Shown here: piece by piece, positions 9,344 to 18,941 of the stretch
Layout of the letters: each line of letters begins with the position of its first letter
Numbering within the stretch: position 1 is the first letter of the stretch
Source of the DNA: Bog-950 sp964615305
GTDB taxonomy: Bacteria > Bacteroidota > Bacteroidia > Chitinophagales > LD1
DNA: 64,000 nucleotides
Reading direction: 5' to 3'
Assembly (NCBI GenBank): GCA_964615305.1
Contig: CAZTNA010000002.1
Coordinates: 248,001 to 312,000, forward strand
Notes under the pieces: model-generated
What the model was told of the DNA's origin: nothing
The model's database searches: none
The model's input: the letters and a program-made list of their open reading frames with translations, nothing else
Program-made: the position numbers and the translations under genes

Positions 9344-10756
9344 ATGGAACGTGAAATAATCTCAATCAAACGAAAAGCTCTTCGTATAAATCTGGATCAA
9401 ACCATTTACGGAACCTTTGCAGAAATAGGAGCCGGGCAGGAAGTTGTCCGAAATTTTTTTCAAGTAGGTGGGGCTTCAGGCACTGTTGCAAAAGCTATGA
9501 GTGCTTATGATATGACATTCTCCGATGCAATATACGGCAGCGAAGGTGCCGGACGTTATGTAAGCGAACCGCGCTTACATAAAATGCTTGAGCACGAATT
9601 TGAGTTGCTAGTTGAACGTTTGCAACACGACAAGTACGACAACAAACGCTTTTTTGTTTTTTCAAATACCTGCACCACACTCAATTATAAAAAAGACAAT
9701 GACCCTCATGGTTGGATGGGAGTAAAATTTCAGTTAGAACCCGATGGAGAACCCAATGAAGTTATTATACATGTTAGGTTAAAAGGCACAGATAGTTTGT
9801 ATCAACAGCGCGTTATTGGCGGTGTGGGCACTAACTTGTTGTTTGCGTGCTACTGGTACTACGATCAAACCGAAGACTTTCTTGAATCATTGATGGATAA
9901 CTTGTCAACTGACCAGCTTGAAATTGATATGATTCGGGTAAAGGGGCCAGCTTTTAAGAATACAGACAACCGTCTGTTGGCGCTCATGTTGGTAAAGAAG
10001 AACTTTACTGACGGCACAATTTTTGGCCCTGATAAAGAAGTTCATCAGCCAAAAGATGTTTTGTACAGAAAGAATGTTTTGTGTTTACGCGGAAGGTTTC
10101 GACCTGTAACCAAGGTAAACGAGGACATGATGAAATGCGGGGTAGAATACTACCAAAAAGAAGTTGGCAATTCAGATGATCTAGTTGTAATTTCAGAAAT
10201 TACACTTAACAACTTAACCGGGGGTGGCGATTTTGATACAAAAGATTTCTTAGATCGCGCGGATATTCTATGTGGTTTGGGGCACACCGTAATGATTTCT
10301 AATTGTCATAAACACGATGTACTTGTTAATTATCTCGATCGCTGTAAACCAAAACGGATAGGTATTATTTTAGGAATATTGAATATAGTAGAGCTCTTCA
10401 ACGAAAAATATTACAAGAATCCAGAGGGCGAATTGTTGCACTATTTTGGAGAGATATTTATGCGTAACACACGAATGCTGGTGTACCCATATCAACCAGA
10501 AAAGGGCAGAGCTGTAATTACAACCAACAACTTAGAAGTTCCTGATTCGTTGAAACATTTGTTTCAATATTTAAAAGACAACAAGTTTTTAATTGACATT
10601 GAGGGCTACGATGAAAACGTATTACAGATATTCTCGCCTGTTGTTATTCAAATGATTAAATCCGGGGAGCCCGGTTGGGAGGAAATGGTACCTGATACAG
10701 TTGCTGACATTGTGAAAGACCGTTGCCTGTTCGATTACCCTTGTGCAGTGCAGTAA
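9344..10756 (+). CDS. Conserved uncharacterised protein (often misannotated family)
   Basis: A 470-residue soluble protein starting MEREIISIKRKALRINLD and containing the strongly conserved block YGTFAEIGAGQEVVRNFF near residues 24-41. I recognise this as a family found throughout Bacteroidota and in some other phyla. Database names such as TonB-dependent receptor or nicotinate-nucleotide adenylyltransferase are attached to members, but the sequence supports neither: there is no signal peptide or barrel-like pattern and no HxGH nucleotidyltransferase motif. Residues 130-200 and 290-400 look like alternating alpha/beta structure. No neighbour gives a functional clue; the flanking isochorismatase homologue and TauE exporter look unrelated. 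Function unknown. Confidence 0.9.
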   Translation: MEREIISIKRKALRINLDQTIYGTFAEIGAGQEVVRNFFQVGGASGTVAKAMSAYDMTFSDAIYGSEGAGRYVSEPRLHKMLEHEFELLVERLQHDKYDNKRFFVFSNTCTTLNYKKDNDPHGWMGVKFQLEPDGEPNEVIIHVRLKGTDSLYQQRVIGGVGTNLLFACYWYYDQTEDFLESLMDNLSTDQLEIDMIRVKGPAFKNTDNRLLALMLVKKNFTDGTIFGPDKEVHQPKDVLYRKNVLCLRGRFRPVTKVNEDMMKCGVEYYQKEVGNSDDLVVISEITLNNLTGGGDFDTKDFLDRADILCGLGHTVMISNCHKHDVLVNYLDRCKPKRIGIILGILNIVELFNEKYYKNPEGELLHYFGEIFMRNTRMLVYPYQPEKGRAVITTNNLEVPDSLKHLFQYLKDNKFLIDIEGYDENVLQIFSPVVIQMIKSGEPGWEEMVPDTVADIVKDRCLFDYPCAVQ

Positions 10757-10758
10757 GC

Positions 10759-11565
10759 TTACAAAATTTCAGAAAACTCCTTCAGCAGAATTGCTATACC
10801 CATAATCATCATCATCCATCCAAAACGGACTCTAAGTTTCTTTCCATCAATCTGCTTTTGTAAATAGGTGCCTATAAATACTCCGGAAACAGAAAAAGCA
10901 GAAAACAGCAGCAGAAAATTCCAGTCAAGCTGTATATTGGCAGTAACATCGCCAAGAAAACCAATAAATGAGTTTACAGCCACCAACACTAATGACGTGC
11001 TTAATGCACGTTTAATTGGTAAGCCGGCAAAGAGAACTAATGCCGGCACCATTAGAAACCCGCCCCCCGCTCCTACCAAACCTAAAAAACTTCCAACAGC
11101 TATAGCAAACAACCCAAGTTGTATGAAGTTAACTTTTGTAGCATCTGAATTTGTGCTCTCACTTTCAGGCGATGCCATTTTAATACCCGCTAAAATCATC
11201 ATAAATGAAAGCAATAGTAGAATAAGGTGATCTTTGGTTATTGTAAAATAAAATGTGGTAAAAAGTGTGTCAGGCAGATTAGGTAAAATAAACCTGCGCA
11301 TAATATAAACTGCAATAACTGACGGAACACCGTAATAAATAACTGATCTAAAATCAACAAGCTGCTTTCTTATGTTTTGTATAGCTCCTGCTGAGGCTGT
11401 AATGCCAACTAAAAAAAGAGAGTACCCGGTAGCTGACGAAGCAGGTAAATGAAAAAGATAAACTAAAACAGGTATGGAGAACAAAGCCCCGCCACCACCC
11501 AACAACCCAAGCACTAAACCAGTGAGCACAGCACCTGCATATCCTAAAACTGTAAATAAATCCAT
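10759..11565 (-). CDS. TauE/SafE-family anion exporter
   Basis: A 268-residue membrane protein with about eight hydrophobic segments in two halves. Each half begins with a Gly-rich repeat, GLLGGGGALFSIPVLVYL near residue 20 and GLVGAGGGFLMVPALVLF near 160, the signature of the DUF81/TauE/SafE fold. Members move sulfite, sulfoacetate or other organic anions; the substrate here is unknown. The start at 11565 is chosen because the longer frame (11604) would begin upstream of the -7 box. It ends 3 bases from the converging orphan gene. Confidence 0.88.
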   Translation of the reverse strand: MDLFTVLGYAGAVLTGLVLGLLGGGGALFSIPVLVYLFHLPASSATGYSLFLVGITASAGAIQNIRKQLVDFRSVIYYGVPSVIAVYIMRRFILPNLPDTLFTTFYFTITKDHLILLLLSFMMILAGIKMASPESESTNSDATKVNFIQLGLFAIAVGSFLGLVGAGGGFLMVPALVLFAGLPIKRALSTSLVLVAVNSFIGFLGDVTANIQLDWNFLLLFSAFSVSGVFIGTYLQKQIDGKKLRVRFGWMMMIMGIAILLKEFSEIL

Positions 11566-11588
11566 GCGGTGAATATTGAATTTAGAAA

Positions 11589-11596
11589 CAAAAATA
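11589..11596 (-). promoter_or_regulatory. -7 promoter box for the TauE exporter
   Basis: TATTTTTG on the minus strand is a perfect TAnnTTTG match, 23 bases before the ATG at 11565. No good -33 TTG lies at the usual distance, so support is partial. Confidence 0.42.
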
Positions 11597-11648
11597 ATCT
11601 CCAACTATCAGAAACTCTAGTATCATTCCTAACTAACTATTCATTGCA

Positions 11649-12449
11649 TTAACGTACCTTCATTTTGGTAAGCATGAACGACAATAACTTAGGGGCAAAC
11701 CGTTTAGCATAGATTCCAACTGACTCTTTAACTCCACCAACAAATATTTCTTCTTTGCCACCTTTAATTGCTGTAATAATTTTTGCAGCACAAGCCTCTG
11801 CACTCATGCCCTTGGCAGTAGCTGTGTCCATGGTGCCTAGTTTTTTTCCGGTTTCCGTAAGTGCGTTTACTGAAACATCTGTTTGAATAAATCCGGGGCA
11901 TACTAACAACACTTTCAAATTATCTGAAAACATTTCTGCGCGTAGTGAGTCAAAAAAACCATGAAGTGCGTGTTTGCTTGCACTATATCCACTTCGCCAA
12001 GGCGAACCAAATTTACCTACCGCGCTGGTGACTGTTACTATTAATCCATTTTTTTGCGACATAAAAACGGGTAGTAATGTTTTTGTTAAGGCAACCGTAC
12101 CAAAAAAGTTTACTTCAAAAAGCATTCTGTCAACTTCAACAGGAGTATCAATGGCTAACGACCGTTGGCTAATACCTCCATTGTTTATCAAAACATCCAC
12201 TCTACCAAATTTTTCTAAAACCTTATCTTTTTTCGGTTCAAATTCTTCTGTTTTCTCTAAGTCAAGCGGCAGCACAAGAAAATCAGTGGTAGGAATTTTG
12301 CAATTGGCTGCTACCCTATTTAATTCGTCAACTCTTCGCGCAGAAAGAACTAGCTTTACATCTTCTTTAGCCAATGCATACGCAAGTGCTTCCCCTATGC
12401 CTGATGATGCACCTGTTAGCCAAACTACTTTTCCTTTTAAATAGTTCAT
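11649..12449 (-). CDS. Short-chain dehydrogenase/reductase
   Basis: A classical SDR of 266 residues. The Rossmann cofactor motif TGASSGIGEALA starts near residue 13, NNGG (structural, classic NNAG) lies near 90, and the catalytic Ser and YSASK (Tyr, Lys) are near 142-159. The C-terminal part, with an FVGG segment and a basic end, resembles the SDR branch often linked to membrane lipid or fatty acyl substrates (DHRS7-like), but the substrate cannot be assigned. Its ATG overlaps the stop of the upstream glycosyltransferase gene by four bases (ATGA at 12446-12449), so the two are translationally coupled. Confidence 0.9.
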   Translation of the reverse strand: MNYLKGKVVWLTGASSGIGEALAYALAKEDVKLVLSARRVDELNRVAANCKIPTTDFLVLPLDLEKTEEFEPKKDKVLEKFGRVDVLINNGGISQRSLAIDTPVEVDRMLFEVNFFGTVALTKTLLPVFMSQKNGLIVTVTSAVGKFGSPWRSGYSASKHALHGFFDSLRAEMFSDNLKVLLVCPGFIQTDVSVNALTETGKKLGTMDTATAKGMSAEACAAKIITAIKGGKEEIFVGGVKESVGIYAKRFAPKLLSFMLTKMKVR

Positions 12450-13888
12450 ATATCTACTTTAAGTGTACGTGTTAGTCGGTAAACTTCAGCCACAGCATAA
12501 CCTTGCTTGTATGTTTCAACTAACTCAGCAGTTAATTTTGTCCTATCGAAATCATGATCGTCACCCGGATGAACTTTTATGTAATATCCATGAGTTAAAC
12601 TATCAGCATTAAACGGAATAAACTTATCTGGTTTAGTTAAATAACCGCCTTCTTTGAACTGAAAAGCGTAATAAGCTGGAAAGTTCCCTTCTACCATTAA
12701 GCGACTAGAAGTGTCTTCTTCGCAATATTGAACTGCTTTTTGCAGGGTTGCCACACAATCTAAATAACCTAAGTCCTCATCATACTCAAACTTGTAGTTT
12801 ACATCTCTGTTGACCGCAACAACTGCTAGAAGCAAAACTGCTGTTGTTATTAGATACGGGTTCTTTAATAAATAAGTTAAAGACACTGCAGTAAATATTG
12901 CCAGAATCACTATCAACACCAATGTATATCTGCCCATATAGAAATTGCTGATACAGCTAAAAATTAAAAAGGCAGTACTAAATACAACAAGAGGTGTTAC
13001 AAAGCTCTTGCGCAAACTTGTTCGATTTATACTTCTAAACAATAACATAGCGAACAGCCCAAGTAGAAGAATGTTTTTCCACCAATACCTGCCTTGGCTC
13101 CAAAAAAGCATATCGCGGTACTCATTAAACTGTAAATGGATTCTGTAAAGTGAAAAATCTATGCCATCAACATGGTAAGGAAAAAAATACCACCCCATCT
13201 GTATTTTTTGGATAATCAAAAATGCTCCAAAAACTATATATGGCAAAATGCTCAAAAAAAGGTTTAGAGGTAAAAAAGGCGCTCTTGGGTTCTTAAAGCA
13301 AATCCACCTACATACAGAATAGCTGAGACAAGCGGCCGGCAAAACTACTGCTGACTCTTTTGTAAGTATGGCTAATGAAGCAAATGCAGCAAACAGAAAA
13401 AACTTTTCCTCGAAATAAAAAACCAATGCTAGAAACAGCAGTAAACTAATAAACACTTCAGGTAGAAGTAGAATTGACTGCATGAAAAAAATAGGTTGCA
13501 CTGCCAGCAACACCACAGCAGCTAACCCGGTTATGTGATTAAAAAACTTGCAGGTATAGTAATATACAGAGCTCAACAAAACCAAACTAACAAACAAATG
13601 AAGTGTATGCGGAACAACCACCGATGTGCCAAAAACGTTCATAATAGAGGCGTTCATTACTGTTAGCAGTAATGGATGTCCTCGAGAAATTATAGCAGGG
13701 AGTGAATTCGGCATCAAGCTAATACCATGGTGGTATTGGTAAACAGCACACTGCGAATAAACGCCTAACTCATCCCAAAAATATGGAAGAAACAAATGAT
13801 TAAACTTAAGTGCAGCGAACACAATCAACACTATTGCAAATGCAAAATGGCAGAGTAACTTCAAACTGTTCCGTGGAGTTAATTCCAT
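12446..13888 (-). CDS. GT-C-fold membrane glycosyltransferase (GT39/ArnT-like)
   Basis: A 480-residue protein with 10-11 hydrophobic segments. The first periplasmic loop holds an acidic FWDELGVY motif near residue 37, and a RGHPLLL sequence follows near 69, the arrangement of lipid-phosphate-sugar-dependent GT-C enzymes of the ArnT/PMT type. The C-terminal ~80 residues are soluble. It probably moves a sugar from a polyprenyl phosphate donor onto protein or lipid outside the inner membrane; the acceptor is unknown. It is the first gene of a coupled pair with the SDR, and the outer-membrane barrel gene lies 15 bases upstream in the same direction, so all three may form one operon. Confidence 0.82.
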   Translation of the reverse strand: MELTPRNSLKLLCHFAFAIVLIVFAALKFNHLFLPYFWDELGVYSQCAVYQYHHGISLMPNSLPAIISRGHPLLLTVMNASIMNVFGTSVVVPHTLHLFVSLVLLSSVYYYTCKFFNHITGLAAVVLLAVQPIFFMQSILLLPEVFISLLLFLALVFYFEEKFFLFAAFASLAILTKESAVVLPAACLSYSVCRWICFKNPRAPFLPLNLFLSILPYIVFGAFLIIQKIQMGWYFFPYHVDGIDFSLYRIHLQFNEYRDMLFWSQGRYWWKNILLLGLFAMLLFRSINRTSLRKSFVTPLVVFSTAFLIFSCISNFYMGRYTLVLIVILAIFTAVSLTYLLKNPYLITTAVLLLAVVAVNRDVNYKFEYDEDLGYLDCVATLQKAVQYCEEDTSSRLMVEGNFPAYYAFQFKEGGYLTKPDKFIPFNADSLTHGYYIKVHPGDDHDFDRTKLTAELVETYKQGYAVAEVYRLTRTLKVDI

Positions 13889-13903
13889 TGGCTCTTCAGC
13901 TAA

Positions 13904-14737
13904 CTACTTTTTCTGTTTTATAGCATTAAGAATATACATAAAGCGGAACGTAAGCATATTATGATACTGACCATTTACCCGTGAGCCGGGCTCAGCAGTA
14001 CGAATAGATAACAATGAATAAGAAAATTTAGCACCTAAAACAAATTGTTGTTTTATTACAAAGTAGAACCCGCCAAACGCAGTTAAATCAAACTTTCGGG
14101 GCTGTCCATAAGGTGGATTATTGCTTACTTCTATGCCACTCACCCTATCCCATTCTTTGTACCTGATAAGGAATGCAGGAGTAAGTCCTATGCTGAACAT
14201 CACTAATTTTTTATCATGCACATTTAGCAACGAAACCGGTATTTCTACATAATCGAAATTAGTTCTGAAAAAATTAGCGTTTGCCCCTGCACCAGTAAAT
14301 CTGGCTCGTGCACCGCGCATACTATATCCGATTTCAACACTGGTAGATAAAAACCTATGATACCTTACCATAACACCCACATTTAAACTTGCTCCTAAAT
14401 ATTTATAACCAAATTCGTTATCTCCGTCAACTTGACATGCATTTAATCCTGCTGAAAACATACCTTTAAAAAGACCATCACGTTTAATACTAAAATCTTC
14501 TTGTTGTGCTGCAACTGCTTTCCTCTTATCCCGCTTTTGTTTTGGGGTTTCTTCTTCAAGTTCTTCTTCATCGCTTGGGTACACAAATTTTTCTTTTTGC
14601 ACAGTGTCTTGTTCCTGAGTTTGAGTTTGTGGCTTCTTTTTCCCAAAATCAATTATCAGCGACCCATCCTTAATCTGTGTTTGAGCAAACACAACAAAAG
14701 GCATCATCAATATCCACAGTGTTAGTTTCTTATTCAT
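13904..14737 (-). CDS. Outer-membrane beta-barrel protein (PorT-like)
   Basis: A signal peptide (residues 1-18, ending VFAQ) is followed by a charged linker (residues ~30-85, rich in Lys, Glu and Gln) and a ~190-residue domain of amphipathic strands alternating with Tyr/Phe/Gly, typical of the Bacteroidota outer-membrane beta-barrel domain (Pfam OMP_b-brl_2, PorT-like group). The last strand ends in an aromatic-rich FRFMYIL followed by a basic tail. Function beyond membrane insertion is unknown. The long charged linker before the barrel is unusual. Confidence 0.8.
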   Translation of the reverse strand: MNKKLTLWILMMPFVVFAQTQIKDGSLIIDFGKKKPQTQTQEQDTVQKEKFVYPSDEEELEEETPKQKRDKRKAVAAQQEDFSIKRDGLFKGMFSAGLNACQVDGDNEFGYKYLGASLNVGVMVRYHRFLSTSVEIGYSMRGARARFTGAGANANFFRTNFDYVEIPVSLLNVHDKKLVMFSIGLTPAFLIRYKEWDRVSGIEVSNNPPYGQPRKFDLTAFGGFYFVIKQQFVLGAKFSYSLLSIRTAEPGSRVNGQYHNMLTFRFMYILNAIKQKK

Positions 14738-14816
14738 GGTTCAAAGATTCTGAAAAATATTTTCGTTGCGGTTGCAAAATGAACAAATGTTTTATTGAAC
14801 GCTATTAATTCTGAAA

Positions 14817-15104
14817 ATGAACTTAAAATATAACGCGGCATTATTAAAGAAGGTAGAGGATATTTTCAAAGAAGGAGGGTACACCGTTCGCTATGAAAAA
14901 GGGAATTTCCAAAATGGTTATTGCATTTTGGAAAAGCGCAGGGTTGTTGTTATCAACAAATTTCATGAGGTGGAAGCAAAGATAAATTCTATGATGGAGT
15001 TATTGGTAGCCATTACTGATTTGGAACTGGAAAACCTGTCGAGCGAAAGCGTGCAACTTTACCAACAGATAAAAACAGAAAAAGAGACACTATTTGCAGG
15101 GTAG
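14817..15104 (+). CDS. Conserved small protein of unknown function
   Basis: A 95-residue soluble protein, likely mixed alpha/beta: an N-terminal helix with a KVEDIFKEGGYTVRYEKG segment, a beta hairpin with CILEKRRVVVINKF, then a C-terminal helical region of two amphipathic stretches. It starts 79 bases from the divergent barrel gene and lies 35 bases before the MBL-fold hydrolase in the same direction, so the two are probably co-transcribed. I recognise no domain. Coding is supported by position, an ATG start and normal composition. Confidence 0.72.
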   Translation: MNLKYNAALLKKVEDIFKEGGYTVRYEKGNFQNGYCILEKRRVVVINKFHEVEAKINSMMELLVAITDLELENLSSESVQLYQQIKTEKETLFAG

Positions 15105-15139
15105 TTTGCTTTGCACTTTTATACATCAAACTTAAATTT

Positions 15140-15901
15140 ATGGAAGTAACATTCCTTGGCACAGGCACATCGGGCGGTGTTCCGCTCATTGGTTGTGAGT
15201 GCGAGGTATGTACCAGTGCCGATTCGAAAGATAAACGCCTGAGAACTTCTATTCTTATTAAATCTAACGGTCTAAACATAGCTGTTGACTGTGGTCCTGA
15301 CTTTCGGCAGCAAATGTTGCGCGAAAACATATCGCGTCTTGACGCTATTCTAATGACACACTCACACAAAGATCATACTGGAGGATTAGATGACATACGT
15401 GCATTTAATTTCAGGCAGTCGAAACCTATGGACATATACTGCACCACCGAAACCGAACAGGGAATTAGAGAGCAATACAGTTATGCGTTTACCGAAACCG
15501 ACTATCCATATCTTCCTAAAATAAACTTTCATACAATTTCGAATTCTGATTTTAGAATTTCTTCAATACAAATAAAGCCCATTACAGTAATGCATGGCGG
15601 CATGCCGGTACTTGGCTTTCGTTTGGGTGATTTCACTTACATCACAGATGCAAAAACAATTTCAAAACAAGAAAGAGATAAAATTCGTGGCTCAAAAATA
15701 TTAGTATTGAACGCACTTCGCGATACCGAACATTATTCTCACCTTACTATACAGCAAGCCATAGAAATTGTAGAAGATGTAAAACCCGAATTAACTTACT
15801 TTACTCATATGAGCCATCAATATGGGTTACATGCGAAACGTGATAAAATATTGCCGCCATATATACGTACTGCTTACGATGGTTTGAAATTTGAAATCTG
15901 A
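15140..15901 (+). CDS. MBL-fold metallo-hydrolase (PhnP-like)
   Basis: A 253-residue metallo-beta-lactamase-fold enzyme. It begins with FLGTGTSGGVPLIGCECEVC, whose two Cys match the zinc-binding CxC(x)nC region of PhnP-type phosphodiesterases, and has the metal motif HSHKDH (His74, His76, Asp78, His79), with further His ligands in a VMHGG segment, in DTEHYSH and in THMSHQYGLH. PhnP cleaves cyclic ribose phosphates in phosphonate use, but no phosphonate genes are nearby, so a general phosphodiesterase or hydrolase role is the safe call. Confidence 0.88.
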   Translation: MEVTFLGTGTSGGVPLIGCECEVCTSADSKDKRLRTSILIKSNGLNIAVDCGPDFRQQMLRENISRLDAILMTHSHKDHTGGLDDIRAFNFRQSKPMDIYCTTETEQGIREQYSYAFTETDYPYLPKINFHTISNSDFRISSIQIKPITVMHGGMPVLGFRLGDFTYITDAKTISKQERDKIRGSKILVLNALRDTEHYSHLTIQQAIEIVEDVKPELTYFTHMSHQYGLHAKRDKILPPYIRTAYDGLKFEI

Positions 15902-15952
15902 CAATTGCTCATTCTCCATTTAATTCTATATTGGTTGAAGTAAAAAGGCACC

Positions 15953-17404
15953 ATGCTTAATCTGTTTAAAAAGAAAGACATAGCGCAGTTAATAGAAGAG
16001 TCGCATGAGGGCGAGCATACTCTCCACAAAACCATTTCCACCTTCCACCTGATAATGATTGGTGTGGGAGTGATAATAGGTGCAGGTCTTTTCTCAATTA
16101 CAGGAGTAGCTGCCGGACAACACGCAGGCCCCGCTGTTACAATTTCATTTTTAATTGCTGCCTTGGGCTGTATGTTTGCGGCTTTGTGCTACGCTGAGTT
16201 TTCAACCATGATACCCGTAGCCGGCAGTGCATACACATACTCGTATGCAACCCTTGGTGAGTTTATTGCCTGGATTATTGGTTGGGACTTGGTACTTGAA
16301 TATGCTGTAGGTGCTGCAACTGTTTCTATTAGCTGGAGCAGCTACTTAGTAAAACTCTTACAGTATTATGAAGTGTTTCTACCCTTTACTCTTTGCCTCT
16401 CACCATTTGATTCTGTTGTAACTGGTGATGGGGTGGCGCATCACGGCATAGTTAATCTGCCTGCGTTGTTTATAGTGGTGGCTGTTTCGCTACTGCTTAT
16501 AAGAGGAGTACAGGAATCATCTATAGTAAACACCATCATAGTTGTTTTGAAAATAGCCGTTATACTTGTTTTCATTCTCATTGGGTGGGCTTACATCAAT
16601 ACTGACAACTATACACCATATATACCTGAGAGCACCGGAGATTTCGGACAATTTGGATGGAGCGGAATTGTTCGCGCAGCGGGTATTATCTTTTTTGCCT
16701 TCATTGGTTTCGATGCCATTTCTACAGCTGCACAGGAAACAAAAAATCCTCAGCGAGCTATGCCTATAGCCATTTTTGTATCGCTGGCTATTTGTACCGT
16801 GTTTTATATTCTGTTTGCACACGTACTTACCGGTATGGTACACTATACAGAGTTTAGCCGTATGAACGAAATGGCGCCTGCTGTAGTTGCTATCAAACAA
16901 ATACCCATGTTCTGGTTACATAAGCTGGTTATCATATCTATTTTGTTTGGTTATACCTCAGTTATTATAGTAATGCTGATGGGGCAAAGCCGCGTGTTTT
17001 ATTCCATGAGTAAAGACGGATTGTTGCCAAAACTTTTCAGTGATGTGCACCCTAAATTCAAAACTCCATGGAAATCAAATCTGGTGTTTATGGTGTTTGT
17101 TGGTTTGTTCGCTGGGTTTGTGCCTGCACATATAGTTATTGAAATGACGAGCATAGGAACGCTGTTAGCTTTTGTAATTGTGTGCGTAGGAATTTTAGTT
17201 CTTCGCAAAACAATGCCTGATGCACCACGTGCGTTCAAAACACCCTTAGTTCCGTTTGTTCCTATAGCCGGAATTGTATTTTGCCTTGGAATGATGCTGT
17301 TCCTTCGCCACGAAACATGGTTGCGGCTCTTTGTTTGGATGGCTTTGGGTTGCGCCATCTATTTTTTCTACAGCAGGCATAAAAGCAATTTGAATAAGCA
17401 GTAA
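15953..17404 (+). CDS. APC-superfamily amino acid permease (copy 1)
   Basis: A 483-residue inner-membrane transporter with about 12-13 hydrophobic segments. The APC core motif GVGVIIGAGLFSITG near residues 38-52 (unwound TM1 substrate site) and FFAFIGFDAISTAAQETKNP near 245 (TM6) are clear. It resembles the cationic amino acid transporter/YfnA branch. A basic N-terminal ~30 residues precedes TM1. It is very similar along its whole length to the next gene (17433), so the two arose by tandem duplication. Substrate unassigned; probably a cationic or small neutral amino acid. Confidence 0.9.
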   Translation: MLNLFKKKDIAQLIEESHEGEHTLHKTISTFHLIMIGVGVIIGAGLFSITGVAAGQHAGPAVTISFLIAALGCMFAALCYAEFSTMIPVAGSAYTYSYATLGEFIAWIIGWDLVLEYAVGAATVSISWSSYLVKLLQYYEVFLPFTLCLSPFDSVVTGDGVAHHGIVNLPALFIVVAVSLLLIRGVQESSIVNTIIVVLKIAVILVFILIGWAYINTDNYTPYIPESTGDFGQFGWSGIVRAAGIIFFAFIGFDAISTAAQETKNPQRAMPIAIFVSLAICTVFYILFAHVLTGMVHYTEFSRMNEMAPAVVAIKQIPMFWLHKLVIISILFGYTSVIIVMLMGQSRVFYSMSKDGLLPKLFSDVHPKFKTPWKSNLVFMVFVGLFAGFVPAHIVIEMTSIGTLLAFVIVCVGILVLRKTMPDAPRAFKTPLVPFVPIAGIVFCLGMMLFLRHETWLRLFVWMALGCAIYFFYSRHKSNLNKQ

Positions 17405-17432
17405 ACTAATTCTAATCACATAAATACACAGC

Positions 17433-18941
17433 ATGTCAGTATTATTCCGCAGAAAAGAAATTTCGAAAATTATTGTCGAGTCAGAATCTGGTGAACACAC
17501 GCTAAAGAAAACTCTGTCAGCGACCAGTTTGGTAGCGCTAGGCATAGGCGCCATAATAGGCGCGGGCTTATTTTCTATAACAGGTGTGGCTGCTGCTGAA
17601 AATGCCGGACCTGCCATTACTATCTCATTTATTATAGCAGCTGTTGGCTGCGCTTTTGCGGGCTTATGCTATGCCGAATTTGCCAGCATGATTCCTGTAG
17701 CAGGCTCTGCTTACACATATTCATTTGCCACCATGGGCACCTTACTTGCCTGGACTATTGGCTGGGACTTAGTATTGGAGTACGCTGTGGGCGCAGCCAC
17801 TGTAGCCAGCAGTTGGAGCGGTTACCTCTACAAATTATTTCACATCATGAATATTGATTTCCCGCGCCAGTTGGTTATGACGCCCTTCGACCATGTGTAC
17901 ATGAAAGACGGAAAAGTGATTCCTGAAATGATAAACGGTGTAGCAAATCCTGATTTATCAGGTGCTACTTTAATAAAAGGAATTATGAACCTTCCGGCTG
18001 TGTTTATTGTGGTGGCAATGTCTTTGTTGCTTGTGAAAGGAACGAAAGAGTCAGCATTAGTAAACGGATTGATTGTATTATTGAAAGTAAGTGTAGTGAT
18101 ACTGTTTATTGCTTTGGGCTGGAGCTATATTAATGTAACCAACTACGAACCATACATACCTGTCAACACCGGTGAGTTTGGTCATTTTGGGTGGAGCGGC
18201 ATTGTACGTGCAGCGGCTATTGTGTTTTTTGCATACATAGGTTTCGATGCAGTTAGTACTGCTGCGCAGGAAGCAAAGAACCCGAAACGTGATATGCCAA
18301 TAGGTATTTTGGTATCGCTTGTTATTTGCACGGTACTTTACATTTTGTTTGCGCACGTTATGACAGGCCTTGCCCACTATACTGAATTTAAAGCAGATCC
18401 AACCGACCGCCTTGCCCCTGTTGCCACAGCGCTTAGTCATACTCCTTATGCATGGTTAAAAACATCAGTTATTGTAGCCATTCTTGCGGGTTACTCTTCT
18501 GTAATTCTTGTAATGCTCATGGGGCAGTCGCGTGTTTTCTTTAGTATGAGCAAAGATAAATTGCTGCCTTCGTTCTTCAGCGAAGTTCATCCAAATTTTA
18601 AAACTCCTTGGAAAAGCAATCTATTAATGTGTTTGTTTGTAAGTTTGTTTGCGGCCTTTGTTCCCGGAAGTATTGTAGGTGAAATGACGAGTATCGGAAC
18701 ATTGTTTGCATTTATTCTTGTATGTGCCGGTGTATTGGTAATGCGCAAAACAATGCCAGATGCTCCCCGCGCTTTCCGCACACCTTTAGTTCCATTGGTT
18801 CCCATACTAGGTATCGTTGTTTGTTTCTTTATGATGGCATTTCTTCCACTCGACACATGGATTCGTTTAATTGTTTGGATGGGTATCGGCTTTGTAATTT
18901 TCTTCGGATATAGTGTTAAACGTTTAGAAAACGAGAAATAG
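17433..18941 (+). CDS. APC-superfamily amino acid permease (copy 2)
   Basis: A 502-residue paralogue of the gene just upstream, with the same GIGAIIGAGLFSITG TM1 motif and IGFDAVSTAAQEAKNP TM6 motif. The main difference is an insertion of about 20 residues in the extracellular loop near residues 150-180. Start and end regions also differ. The gap to copy 1 is 28 bases, and its TAG stop shares a base with the GTG start of the third permease (TAGTG at 18939-18943), so the three permeases form one operon. Confidence 0.9.
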   Translation: MSVLFRRKEISKIIVESESGEHTLKKTLSATSLVALGIGAIIGAGLFSITGVAAAENAGPAITISFIIAAVGCAFAGLCYAEFASMIPVAGSAYTYSFATMGTLLAWTIGWDLVLEYAVGAATVASSWSGYLYKLFHIMNIDFPRQLVMTPFDHVYMKDGKVIPEMINGVANPDLSGATLIKGIMNLPAVFIVVAMSLLLVKGTKESALVNGLIVLLKVSVVILFIALGWSYINVTNYEPYIPVNTGEFGHFGWSGIVRAAAIVFFAYIGFDAVSTAAQEAKNPKRDMPIGILVSLVICTVLYILFAHVMTGLAHYTEFKADPTDRLAPVATALSHTPYAWLKTSVIVAILAGYSSVILVMLMGQSRVFFSMSKDKLLPSFFSEVHPNFKTPWKSNLLMCLFVSLFAAFVPGSIVGEMTSIGTLFAFILVCAGVLVMRKTMPDAPRAFRTPLVPLVPILGIVVCFFMMAFLPLDTWIRLIVWMGIGFVIFFGYSVKRLENEK

